DNA of 64,000 nt from Treponema bryantii. GTDB taxonomy: Bacteria > Spirochaetota > Spirochaetia > Treponematales > Treponemataceae. Location: assembly GCF_900111035.1 (NCBI RefSeq), contig NZ_FOFU01000001.1, positions 1 through 64,000 on the forward strand, read 5' to 3'. The notes under the pieces are model-generated. The model saw only the letters and a program-made list of their open reading frames with translations. It was not told where the DNA came from and did no database searches. The number at the start of each line of letters is the position of its first letter. Positions within the stretch are counted from its first letter, which is position 1. Positions 34,334 to 41,761 of this stretch are shown piece after piece. Made by a program: the position numbers and the translations under genes.

Positions 34334-35113
34334 ATGAAATTTACTGTGCTGACCTTATTTCCAGATATCGTTAGGGCTTTTTTTGAAAACTCAATCATGG
34401 CCAAAGCGGTAGAAAAGGAAATTATTGCTTACGATCTGGTGAACATCAGAGATTTTGCTACTGATAAACACCATACCTGTGATGACGGAACGTATGGAGG
34501 CGGCGCTGGCCAGCTTATGATGCCAGAGCCACTCGGAAAGGCACTTGATAGTGTAAATGCCCGCAGAAAGTACGTAATTTATGTAACACCGAGCGGAAAA
34601 CAGCTTACACAGAAAATTGCCGAAGAACTTAGTCACAAAGACGAACTTGTATTCATCTGTGGAAGATACGAAGGTATTGACCAGAGAATCATCGATTCTT
34701 ACGTTGACGCAGAAATCTCCATTGGAGATTATGTAATGTCATCTGGAGAAGTGGCTGCAACAGTTGTTATAGACACTGTTTACCGCCTTGTAGACGGAGT
34801 TATTTCTCACGAATCGCTTGAAGAAGAAAGTTATTGTGACGGACTTTTGGAGTACCCTCAGTATACTCATCCTGAAGAATGGAAGGGTATGAAGGTTCCA
34901 CCGGTTTTACTTAGTGGTAATCATGAGGAAATCCGAAAGTGGCGGCTTAGAAAGCGGCTGATGAAGACAATGGCAAACAGACCGGATTTAATTCGCGATG
35001 CTCGCATGAAAGGTCAGCTTACTGAAGAAGCCGAAAAGATGATTGAGGAAATAACCGAATCTTTCTTTGCTAAACATCAGAAAAAGAAAAAGGCAAAGAA
35101 GGTGCAAAACTAA
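34334..35113 (+). CDS. trmD: tRNA (guanine-37-N1)-methyltransferase
   Basis: 259 aa. Methylates G37 of tRNAs using S-adenosylmethionine, preventing frameshifts. The trefoil-knot SAM site is clear: [44 protein letters not shown] is also diagnostic. The C-terminal helical domain ends in a Lys-rich tail. It starts 4 nt after rimM. Confidence 0.96.
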   Translation: MKFTVLTLFPDIVRAFFENSIMAKAVEKEIIAYDLVNIRDFATDKHHTCDDGTYGGGAGQLMMPEPLGKALDSVNARRKYVIYVTPSGKQLTQKIAEELSHKDELVFICGRYEGIDQRIIDSYVDAEISIGDYVMSSGEVAATVVIDTVYRLVDGVISHESLEEESYCDGLLEYPQYTHPEEWKGMKVPPVLLSGNHEEIRKWRLRKRLMKTMANRPDLIRDARMKGQLTEEAEKMIEEITESFFAKHQKKKKAKKVQN

Positions 35114-35124
35114 AGGAGATCACT

Positions 35125-35589
35125 ATGGATCTTATTAAGACTATCGAAGAAACACAGAAGCGTCCTGGAGCACAGGGCTTCAATGTTGGTGATACTGTAA
35201 AAGTTTACTTCAAGATTATCGAAGGTAAAACAGAGCGTATCCAGGTTTATGAAGGAATCGTTCTCTGCAAGAAGAACGAAGGTGCACGCGAGACTTTCAC
35301 TGTTCGTAAGATTTCTTACGGTGTAGGTGTAGAACGTGTATTCCCTTATAACAGCCCACGTATCGTAAAGGTTGACGTAGTTCGCCCTGGTAAGGTACGC
35401 CGCTCTAAGCTTTACTACCTCCGCGATAAGGTAGGTAAGAGCGCTAAGGTTAAGACTCTTGTTGGTGGAAAGATTGCTGCTGAAATCGCTGCTCGTAACG
35501 CACGCGCTGAAGCTGCAGCTGCTGCTACAGAAGCTCAGATTAAGGAAGAGCGCAAAGAAGCTGCTGAAGCAAAGAACAACGCTCAGTAA
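35125..35589 (+). CDS. rplS: 50S ribosomal protein L19 with C-terminal extension
   Basis: 154 aa; the L19 core (about 1-115: [51 protein letters not shown]) is followed by about 35 residues rich in Ala, Glu and Lys absent from most L19 proteins. AAAGGAG precedes the ATG. Last gene of the ribosomal operon; repeat B1 and a terminator follow. Confidence 0.96.
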   Translation: MDLIKTIEETQKRPGAQGFNVGDTVKVYFKIIEGKTERIQVYEGIVLCKKNEGARETFTVRKISYGVGVERVFPYNSPRIVKVDVVRPGKVRRSKLYYLRDKVGKSAKVKTLVGGKIAAEIAARNARAEAAAAATEAQIKEERKEAAEAKNNAQ

Positions 35590-35601
35590 TTTCAAGCTCG
35601 T

Positions 35602-35670
35602 GTCGTTGCGAGGCGCTTATCGACGAAGCAATCTATAAAATGGATTGCTTCACCTTCGGTTCGCAATGAC
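35602..35670 (+). repeat. Repeat family B, copy B1 (full palindrome)
   Basis: A long imperfect inverted repeat: GTCGTTGCGAGG...GAAGCAATC, a 9-nt loop, GATTGCTTC...CGCAATGAC. Left and right arms match the fragments B3 (39115) and B2 (38120). The GTCATTGCGAGG/GAAGCAATCC word pair is a known type of dispersed bacterial repeat. Confidence 0.8.
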
Positions 35671-35683
35671 GGATTTTATAAAG

Positions 35684-35718
35684 ATAGGACTTCCAGTCTT
35701 GGAAGTCCTATTTTTTTT
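35684..35718 (+). terminator. Rho-independent terminator of the rpsP-rplS operon
   Basis: ATAGGACTTCCA and TGGAAGTCCTAT pair around GTCT, followed by eight T. The right arm doubles as the -35 region of the next promoter. Confidence 0.9.
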
Positions 35719-35727
35719 AACTATAAT
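35699..35727 (+). promoter_or_regulatory. Leaderless promoter overlapping the terminator
   Basis: TTGGAA (35699-35704), 17 nt, TATAAT (35722-35727), then 6 nt to the ATG at 35734: the same geometry as at argH. The -35 lies in the 3' arm of the terminator hairpin. Confidence 0.65.
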
Positions 35728-35733
35728 TATCTT

Positions 35734-36789
35734 ATGGAATTTAATGCGGCAAATATCAATTCAACTGCGGCGGCAGGAACTTCCAGAACGCGGCCGGTCT
35801 CAGCTCATAAGGTACTAACCGAAGGTTCCTCTGTTCCTGTGCGCGTAACGCGTGGTCTTGGTGGAGGCCGATATGAAGGTTTTGTCGCTGGTGTAAAAGT
35901 AAGTTTTAGTTCTGAACGTGCATTAAAGACCGGAGATACTTTTTCTGCTATAGTCAGTGGTAGAGATGGAAAAATCATACTGACTCCCCAGTCTCAGACA
36001 GGCGCAATCTTGCAGAATATCGATTTTCAGATGAATGAAATGACATCCAACCGGCTTGCTTCTCTTTTACAGAGTGCAGGTCTTTCTTCGGATATTCTTT
36101 CTTCTTCCATTTTTCAGATGTTTACCCAGACAGGTCTTAAACTTGATTCTCAGATGCTGAGTCGTATAAGGAGTCTTGCCCTTCGTTTTAGTGGAAAAGA
36201 AAAATCGGCTGCAGAAATTCTTGTAATGCTTGCAGAAAAAGGGCTTAATGCAGATGAAGATGAAATAAAAGAACTTTTGCTGCAGCTTTCCGGAGATTTG
36301 TCCTGGGATGATAGTGGAAAAAAGGGGCGGGGTAATCAGTCAAATCAAAATCAGAAAAAACTTATAAATAGAATAAACGGTGCAGAAGGTGCCTGGTATA
36401 TTTTTCCATTTGAGCTTGTGCAGTATGAGGGAGGAATGATTTCTTCAGATAATGCAAGATCTGTGCTTGGAAGTGGTAATCTTAGGCTTTTATTTGATTC
36501 AGGAAAAATATTGAAACTGATGAATCTGGACTGCAGATATAATGGAAAAAGATATCTGTTTAGTCTTGTTTATGAATCTGGCCGGTGTAAAAATGTTCGT
36601 TTTAATGTTTCTGAAGGGGATTACTCTAATACCGGCAATTATAATCAGAAAGATATAGCTGATAAATTAAAGAAAATGTTTATTGCTGCTGATATGAGTG
36701 GAATAAATATTTCAGAAGCTGAAATTAGTGATATGGAAGGAAATGCAAGCGGACTTGAAAATTTTTATACTTTCGGAGGTGTGGTATGA
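35734..36789 (+). CDS. Putative FliK-like flagellar hook-length protein
   Basis: 351 aa. The N-terminal domain (VPVRVTRGLGGGRYEGFVAG, GDTFSAIVSGRDGKIILTP) is followed by a Ser/Leu-rich helical region and a C-terminal domain with LRLLFDSGKILKLMNLDCRY that resembles FliK C-terminal segments. It overlaps by 4 bp a gene for a free FlhB C-terminal domain, the natural partner of FliK. Neither homology nor function is proven. No ribosome-binding site; translation probably starts on a leaderless mRNA. Confidence 0.6.
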   Translation: MEFNAANINSTAAAGTSRTRPVSAHKVLTEGSSVPVRVTRGLGGGRYEGFVAGVKVSFSSERALKTGDTFSAIVSGRDGKIILTPQSQTGAILQNIDFQMNEMTSNRLASLLQSAGLSSDILSSSIFQMFTQTGLKLDSQMLSRIRSLALRFSGKEKSAAEILVMLAEKGLNADEDEIKELLLQLSGDLSWDDSGKKGRGNQSNQNQKKLINRINGAEGAWYIFPFELVQYEGGMISSDNARSVLGSGNLRLLFDSGKILKLMNLDCRYNGKRYLFSLVYESGRCKNVRFNVSEGDYSNTGNYNQKDIADKLKKMFIAADMSGINISEAEISDMEGNASGLENFYTFGGVV

Positions 36790-37064
36790 GTGAAAATCAG
36801 AAAAAGCGTGCCATAGCCTTGAAATATCCCGAAGGTGTAGAAGCTCCGGTTATAATGGCTAAAGGAGAGGGACGCACTGCAGAGTTTATGATAGCAGAAG
36901 CAGAAAAAGCCGGCATTCATATTGCTGAGGACGCTGTTCTTGTAGATCTTCTTGGAATGAATGAGGTTGGAACTGTTGTTCCTGAATCAGCCTGGAAAGC
37001 ACTTTCTGTTATTTTTTCATTTATTATTTCTGAGGAAGAACTTAAACGCAGGAGTGCTGAATGA
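36786..37064 (+). CDS. Stand-alone FlhB C-terminal-domain protein
   Basis: 92 aa. The sequence RAIALKYPEGVEAPVIMAKGEG, followed by IHIAEDAVLVDLLGMNEVGTVVP, matches the cytosolic C-domain of the flagellar export switch FlhB, but begins after the NPTH autocleavage motif and has no membrane helices. Such FhlB proteins can replace the cleaved FlhB fragment. The start overlaps the FliK-like gene and the end overlaps yraN (ATGA), so the three are coupled. Confidence 0.85.
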   Translation: MSENQKKRAIALKYPEGVEAPVIMAKGEGRTAEFMIAEAEKAGIHIAEDAVLVDLLGMNEVGTVVPESAWKALSVIFSFIISEEELKRRSAE

Positions 37065-37417
37065 ATACAAAGCAGATCGGAGATAATGGTGAAAACCGAG
37101 CTGTAGAATATCTTATCTCAAATGGATTTGCAATAATTGAGCGTAACTGGCGGACAAAGGGCGGAGAAGTTGATATAATAGCATTTAAGAATGATACGAT
37201 TGTGTTTGTGGAGGTAAAAACGCTTCCAAACGGCACAATAGATATGATTCAGAGGGAGTTAAATTACCAGAAACGTCAAAGAATCATAAAAACATCTAAA
37301 CGTTTTCTGTTAAAACATCGACAATATAGTAACAGTTACATCAGATTTGATGTAATTGTTATTGATATGCCCGGCTTAGAGCCCGTATATCATATTGAAA
37401 ATGCATTTACAGAGTAA
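37061..37417 (+). CDS. yraN: UPF0102 (YraN) nuclease-fold protein
   Basis: 118 aa. The YraN signature is complete: GDNGENRAVEYLISNGFAII, NWRTKGGEVDIIA and IVFVEVKT, giving the restriction-endonuclease-like E/D-ExK core (Glu-Asp-x10-Glu-x-Lys). Cellular role unknown; suspected in DNA or RNA processing. Overlaps the FlhB-like gene by 4 bp. Confidence 0.92.
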   Translation: MNTKQIGDNGENRAVEYLISNGFAIIERNWRTKGGEVDIIAFKNDTIVFVEVKTLPNGTIDMIQRELNYQKRQRIIKTSKRFLLKHRQYSNSYIRFDVIVIDMPGLEPVYHIENAFTE

Positions 37418-37443
37418 TAACGCGTAGTTTTTAGGGAGATTTT

Positions 37444-37644
37444 ATGATTTCTGGTGGAAAATCTACAGGGGCAGCAACTCTTGTTCTTGAACGGACCGAA
37501 ACTGTCGATCTGTCTCCAAGAATACTGGAGTTAAGGGAGAAAATTCAAAATCAGGAATATCTTGATAATGCAATTCAAAGAATTGCACAGGTTATTAGTA
37601 ATCATCTGATTGATGATCCTGATGAATTGAAATTCCGGGATTAA
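37444..37644 (+). CDS. Small protein, possibly FlgM-like
   Basis: 66 aa, preceded by TAGGGAG. After a Gly/Ser-rich start, ILELREKIQNQEYLDNAIQR and the following IAQVISNHLIDD recall the anti-sigma-28 factor FlgM (a short helix ending xxGxY, then IAEKLL). The flagellar-export-like neighbours fit, but the match is weak and FlgM is usually longer. Otherwise a spirochaete-specific small protein. Confidence 0.55.
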   Translation: MISGGKSTGAATLVLERTETVDLSPRILELREKIQNQEYLDNAIQRIAQVISNHLIDDPDELKFRD

Positions 37645-37646
37645 TT

Positions 37647-38117
37647 ATGGATAGACGTCGCAATAGAAAACATTCGAACAACTGGAATAATCAGAAAAGA
37701 AATAATGAGCAGTCTCGCGAAAATAAACAGAAGTCTTTTCAGTTTAACAAGGCTTTATATGAAGACCAGGATGCTGAAAGACAGAGATTAGCAGCTATTC
37801 AGGATGTTAAGGCACGTGAAATCATCTGTCCAAAATGCGGACAGCCGATTACTGACATTGCCAGTGCTATTGCTGATAAGACTACCGGACAGCCTCTTCA
37901 TTTTGACTGTGTTCTGAATCAGGTAAAGCAGTCTGAGCCTACCGGAGAAAATGAAAAAGTAGCTTATATTGGTCAGGGACGTTTTGCAGTTCTTCAGTAT
38001 GAAAATATCCGTGATCAGCGTCATTTTACAATCAAAAAAATAATCGAATGGGAAAACCGCGAAGAGCAGTCTCAATGGCGCGAAGAACTTAGCGGATTAT
38101 ATAGTAAAATCAATTAA
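37647..38117 (+). CDS. Zinc-ribbon-like protein of unknown function
   Basis: 156 aa. The first ~30 residues are rich in Asn, Arg and Lys (MDRRRNRKHSNNWNNQKRNN), suited to RNA or ribosome binding. Then comes IICPKCGQPITD...LHFDCVLNQV, a CxxC...HxxC metal site, and a short beta-rich C-terminus. It starts 2 nt after the small gene upstream, so is likely co-expressed. I do not recognise a named family. Confidence 0.75.
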   Translation: MDRRRNRKHSNNWNNQKRNNEQSRENKQKSFQFNKALYEDQDAERQRLAAIQDVKAREIICPKCGQPITDIASAIADKTTGQPLHFDCVLNQVKQSEPTGENEKVAYIGQGRFAVLQYENIRDQRHFTIKKIIEWENREEQSQWREELSGLYSKIN

Positions 38118-38119
38118 TA

Positions 38120-38147
38120 GATTGCCACGCCTTCGGCTCGCAATGAC
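38120..38147 (+). repeat. Repeat family B, copy B2 (right half)
   Basis: GATTGCCACGCCTTCGGCTC plus GCAATGAC matches the right arm of B1 with few changes. It lies between the zinc-ribbon gene and earP, ending 12 nt before the earP ATG. Confidence 0.75.
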
Positions 38148-38159
38148 AATGGTGCTCCC

Positions 38160-39278
38160 ATGTATATAACTATTCTGTGCAAGGTGGTAGATAACTTCGG
38201 AGACATCGGAGTTGTTTACCGTCTTTCAAAACAGCTTAAAAAAATCAATCCAGAAAATCAGATTAACCTCGTTGTTGATGATCTTATTAGTTTTAATAAG
38301 ATTTGTAATCTTGTGCAGTGTGATGTAAGTGAGCAGGAAGTTGAAGGGCTTCGGGTTTTTAACTGGAATGCTGCGGATTATTGTCATGAGGCGTTTAGTC
38401 GTAATGACGGCGAGTTGATGCCGGTTATTCTTGAATGCTTTCAGTGCGGACGGCCGGACTGGATGGAAAAGATTTTATTCGAAGAAAAACTTTCGCGCAC
38501 TGTTCACATTATTATGATAGATTATTTGACAGCAGAGCAGTATTCCGAGGACTTTCACTGTCTTCAGTCGCTTACCCGAAGTGCAAAGGTTCAGAAGGTG
38601 AACTTTATGCCGGGGTTTACTGAGAAAACCGGCGGGCTTGTAATTGAAGAAGAATGGCATGAGGTGCCGGAGCGTAAGGCTGATGGGCCGGTGCTTGTGT
38701 TTACGTATGAGAAGGACTGGCGGGATCTGGTGGACGGGTGGTTGAGCGCTCGTAGTGCGATCCCGCCTTATGAGCCGAAACTTCTCGTTGCACAGGGGCG
38801 CGGCAAGGAAAGTTTTATGTCTGCCGTGAAGGCTTGTGGCGCGGACGGCCTTGTAGAAGAACTTCCGTATTTGAATCAGACTGAATGGGATAAGGTTATG
38901 AAGTCCTGTTCAGCCCTTGTAATTCGTGGCGAGGAATCTATGTCGCGTGCCTGTCTTTCGGGTATTCCGTTTATCTGGCACGCTTATCCGCAAAGCGATG
39001 AATATCAGCTTGTGAAGGTGAATGCGCTCCTGGAGCGTATGAGACGGCATTTTTCAGAAGAAGATTTTGAAATCGTTGAACGTACCTGGCTAGATATAAA
39101 TTCTCCGTCAGAGCCGTCATTGCGAGGAGAGGAGCGACGAAGCAATCCATATTCAGACTTCTTTTCTGCTGTTGACCACCTTGCTCCGTCTTTTTATGAC
39201 TTTGCATGCTCTCTCAGAAAAAACGGTGACCTCGCTGCTAACTTAATGACATACATTGAAAAACTTGCTATAATATAG
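38160..39278 (+). CDS. earP: EF-P arginine rhamnosyltransferase EarP
   Basis: 372 aa. Transfers rhamnose from dTDP-rhamnose to Arg32 of EF-P. The N-terminal motif DNFGDIG (Asp11, Asp15) and the later RGEESMSRA (Glu in the nucleotide-sugar loop) match the catalytic residues of EarP; CFQCGRPDWM, EQYSEDFHCLQSL and SLRKNGDLAANLMTYIEK are family landmarks. efp follows after 39 nt, as in most EarP organisms. Residues about 319-330 (LRGEERRSNP) are encoded by repeat B3, inserted in frame where relatives vary. The start has a weak ribosome-binding site. Confidence 0.93.
   Translation: MYITILCKVVDNFGDIGVVYRLSKQLKKINPENQINLVVDDLISFNKICNLVQCDVSEQEVEGLRVFNWNAADYCHEAFSRNDGELMPVILECFQCGRPDWMEKILFEEKLSRTVHIIMIDYLTAEQYSEDFHCLQSLTRSAKVQKVNFMPGFTEKTGGLVIEEEWHEVPERKADGPVLVFTYEKDWRDLVDGWLSARSAIPPYEPKLLVAQGRGKESFMSAVKACGADGLVEELPYLNQTEWDKVMKSCSALVIRGEESMSRACLSGIPFIWHAYPQSDEYQLVKVNALLERMRRHFSEEDFEIVERTWLDINSPSEPSLRGEERRSNPYSDFFSAVDHLAPSFYDFACSLRKNGDLAANLMTYIEKLAII
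39115..39148 (+). repeat. Repeat family B, copy B3, inside earP
   Basis: CGTCATTGCGAGG...GACGAAGCAATCC is the left arm of family B. It is read in frame, giving a basic/acidic insert (SLRGEERRSNP) near the C-terminus of EarP without a stop or frameshift. Confidence 0.8.
39246..39274 (+). promoter_or_regulatory. Promoter of efp within the 3' end of earP
   Basis: ATGACA (39246-39251), 17-nt spacer, TATAAT (39269-39274). The -10 overlaps the last earP codons, so efp can be transcribed independently and more strongly than its modifying enzyme. Confidence 0.7.
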
Positions 39279-39317
39279 AAACTATTATTGTAAATTCTTT
39301 TTTAGAGGTTTTATATT

Positions 39318-39887
39318 ATGTTAATGACATCACAGTTAAAAGTTGGAACAGCCTTCATGTATGAAGGTAATGCTCTTATCGTTCAGAAGATGCTCGGACA
39401 GCGTTCAGGTCGTGCCGGAATGGTTACAAGCTTCCGTGTAAAGAACCTTGTTACAAACTCAACAATGGATCTCGGTATTGATGCAGGTGAAAAGTTTGAT
39501 GAAGTAGATCTTGAATCACACGTAACAAAGCTTTCTTATATTGACGGCGACACATTTGTATTCATGGATCAGGATACATATGAGCAGTTCGAACTTGCTA
39601 AGGAAGACCTTGGTGACTATGCAGGATACATCACTCCAGATGATGACCTCGAAGTAAACCTTACATTCTACGAAGGAAAGCCAGTAGGTATCGATCTTCC
39701 AGTTCGCGTTACACGTACAGTAACTTACTGTGAGCCAGGTGTTAAGGGTGATACTTCTGGAAAGTCTTTGAAGCCTGCTACACTTGATACAGGAATCGAA
39801 GTTCGCGTTCCATTGTTCATCAACACAGACGACAGAATCGTAATCGATACACGCGACGGATCATTCCTCGAGCGTGCTAAGAACTAA
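39318..39887 (+). CDS. efp: Translation elongation factor P (Arg32 type)
   Basis: 189 aa. EF-P relieves ribosomes stalled at polyproline. The domain I loop reads GQRSGRAGM with Arg at residue 32 when counted from the ATG at 39318 (GAGG 10 nt upstream), the residue rhamnosylated by EarP; lysine types modified by EpmA/YmfI are thus excluded. Domains II and III follow (DGDTFVFMDQDTYEQFEL, PVRVTRTVTYCEPGVKGDT, and the terminal VRVPLFINTDDRI). A terminator follows. Confidence 0.96.
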   Translation: MLMTSQLKVGTAFMYEGNALIVQKMLGQRSGRAGMVTSFRVKNLVTNSTMDLGIDAGEKFDEVDLESHVTKLSYIDGDTFVFMDQDTYEQFELAKEDLGDYAGYITPDDDLEVNLTFYEGKPVGIDLPVRVTRTVTYCEPGVKGDTSGKSLKPATLDTGIEVRVPLFINTDDRIVIDTRDGSFLERAKN

Positions 39888-39895
39888 GCTTCTAA

Positions 39896-39927
39896 CAGCT
39901 CAGAGGCAAGCTGTACTTGCCGACTTG
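39896..39927 (-). repeat. Repeat family A, fragment A6 (second hairpin only)
   Basis: AGCTCAGAGGCAAGCTGTAC plus TTGCCGACT matches the second-hairpin end of A3 (GGCTCAGAGGCAAGC...GCTTGCCGACT). The core hairpin is missing. Confidence 0.65.
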
Positions 39928-39931
39928 TATA

Positions 39932-39969
39932 AGACCGCATGGTGATAATACCTGCGGTCTATTTTTTTT
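39932..39969 (+). terminator. Rho-independent terminator of efp
   Basis: AGACCGCA/TGCGGTCT stem with a 13-nt loop, then A and eight T. Confidence 0.88.
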
Positions 39970-40087
39970 AATTTGCGAAATGCTTATATGTATGTTAAAA
40001 TTATAATAATCATCTAATCGTTACTCCCCATTAAAAAAAATCATTTAAAAACATAATCATTTACTCTTAAGCAAACTGGAGATTATT

Positions 40088-41740
40088 ATGAAGCATATAT
40101 CTACTTATGCGTGTATGATTTTTTTGTCTTTATCGTTAACTGGATGTGGTAAACAGGTAATGACAGGTCCGACTGGCCCTCTGCCAGAAAAAAAGGTTAG
40201 TGGCCCGGTATTAAACGTGTCACTGGATGCTACAATAGATACTCTTGATCAGCAGGTATCTGTTTATGCAACTTCTTTCGAGCTTATTGGAAATATGATA
40301 GATGGTCTTATGCAGATGGCAGATGATGGTTCTGTAAAATATGCTGTCGCAAAAGATATGCAGGTGTCGGATGATGGACTTCATTATACGTTCAAGCTGC
40401 GTGATGATGTGTACTGGTCAAATGGAGACAGGGTTACAGCCCATGATTTTGTATATGGCTGGCAGCGTGGTATTGATCCTGCAACAGAATCGGAATACGC
40501 ATTTATGTTCAGTGATATTGCACAGATAAAAAATGCTACAGCTATTCAGGCAGGACAGATGGATCCGAATCAGCTTGGAGTTCGCGCACCTGATGATTAT
40601 ACTTTTGAGGTAGAGCTCCAGACGCCGGTTTCTTATTTTGATCAGCTTCTTTATTTCTGTACCTTCTATCCCGCAAATCAGAAGTTTATTGAAGCTTGTG
40701 GCGATAAATATGCAACAAGTCCAGATACTTGTCTTTCAAATGGTGCGTTCATTCTGACTGATTATTCAGTTAATGCAACTTCAATTTCGTTTATAAAAAA
40801 TACTGCTTATTATGATGCTGCAAGAGTAAAACTTGGTGGTATTCATTATGAAGTAATCAGTAGTGGAGAAGAGGCTTTAAGGAAATATCAGAGTGGTCAG
40901 CTGGATTTTGTTGAGCTTTCTGGTGATGCTGTTGTTCAGATGGAAAATTCTCCGGAGTTTAGACCGGTTGATTCAGGCTTCTTATACTTCCTCACCTTCA
41001 ATTTTGATGACAAGATTTTTGCAAATAAAAACATGCGACTTGCCTTTGCAAATGCTATAGACCGCGAACTGATTGTAAAGGAAATGGCAGATGGCTCTGC
41101 TGCAGCTTATGGTGCTATTCCAAGAGGTTATGCGTTCTCTCAGTCTGGGCAGGATTTTACACCGGCTGGAATTGAGTTTCCTGATTTGTGTTCCTATAAT
41201 CCTGCTTTAGCCCGACAATTCTATGAGAAAGCTCAACAGGAATTAGGTAAGAAAAATTTTGAAATTGAACTTCTTACTGCAGATGGTGAAACACAGGTAA
41301 TCTGTTCTGAATCAATTAAACGTCAGGTAGAACGAAATCTTCCTGGAATAACAATCAATGTAAAGGTTGTTCCTAAAAAGGAAAGACGTAAGATTATGAG
41401 TGCCGGTGCTTTCCAGTTCGGTCTTAATAACTGGGGACCAGACTATGCAGATCCTATGACCTATCTTGCGATGTGGGTAACCGGAAACTCAAATAATATG
41501 GGTAATTATTTTAATCCAGCCTATAATGCAATTATTGCAGATTGTACAGATGGTGAGCTTTGTACAAAGATTGCAGAGCGCTGGGCTGCAATGAAAGAAG
41601 CTGAAATTATGATTATGGAAGATGCGGCTATTTCTCCAATTTATCAGAAGTGTAATGCAAATCTTATAAGGAGTAATGTAAAGGGAATTGCTTTCCATGC
41701 AGTTGCTATCAATAAGATATATAAGAATACTACAAAATAG
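40088..41740 (+). CDS. Oligopeptide-type ABC binding lipoprotein (OppA family)
   Basis: 550 aa. Lipobox SLTGC near residue 20. Family 5 solute-binding fold: TIDTLDQQVSVYATSFELIG, YTFKLRDDVYWSNGDRVTAH (the family signature), RLAFANAIDRELIVKEMADG and LNNWGPDYADPMTYLAMW. It binds oligopeptides or similar ligands. No permease is nearby; instead a chemoreceptor starts 21 nt downstream, so it may serve sensing as well as uptake. A TATAAT lies at 40002-40007. Confidence 0.9.
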   Translation: MKHISTYACMIFLSLSLTGCGKQVMTGPTGPLPEKKVSGPVLNVSLDATIDTLDQQVSVYATSFELIGNMIDGLMQMADDGSVKYAVAKDMQVSDDGLHYTFKLRDDVYWSNGDRVTAHDFVYGWQRGIDPATESEYAFMFSDIAQIKNATAIQAGQMDPNQLGVRAPDDYTFEVELQTPVSYFDQLLYFCTFYPANQKFIEACGDKYATSPDTCLSNGAFILTDYSVNATSISFIKNTAYYDAARVKLGGIHYEVISSGEEALRKYQSGQLDFVELSGDAVVQMENSPEFRPVDSGFLYFLTFNFDDKIFANKNMRLAFANAIDRELIVKEMADGSAAAYGAIPRGYAFSQSGQDFTPAGIEFPDLCSYNPALARQFYEKAQQELGKKNFEIELLTADGETQVICSESIKRQVERNLPGITINVKVVPKKERRKIMSAGAFQFGLNNWGPDYADPMTYLAMWVTGNSNNMGNYFNPAYNAIIADCTDGELCTKIAERWAAMKEAEIMIMEDAAISPIYQKCNANLIRSNVKGIAFHAVAINKIYKNTTK

Positions 41741-41761
41741 GAACTAAGAGAGGTAAAGGTT

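Noticed and set aside
39115-39148. earP as a pseudogene because of the repeat
   Set aside because: The reading frame is intact, catalytic residues are present and the C-terminal motif continues after the insert.
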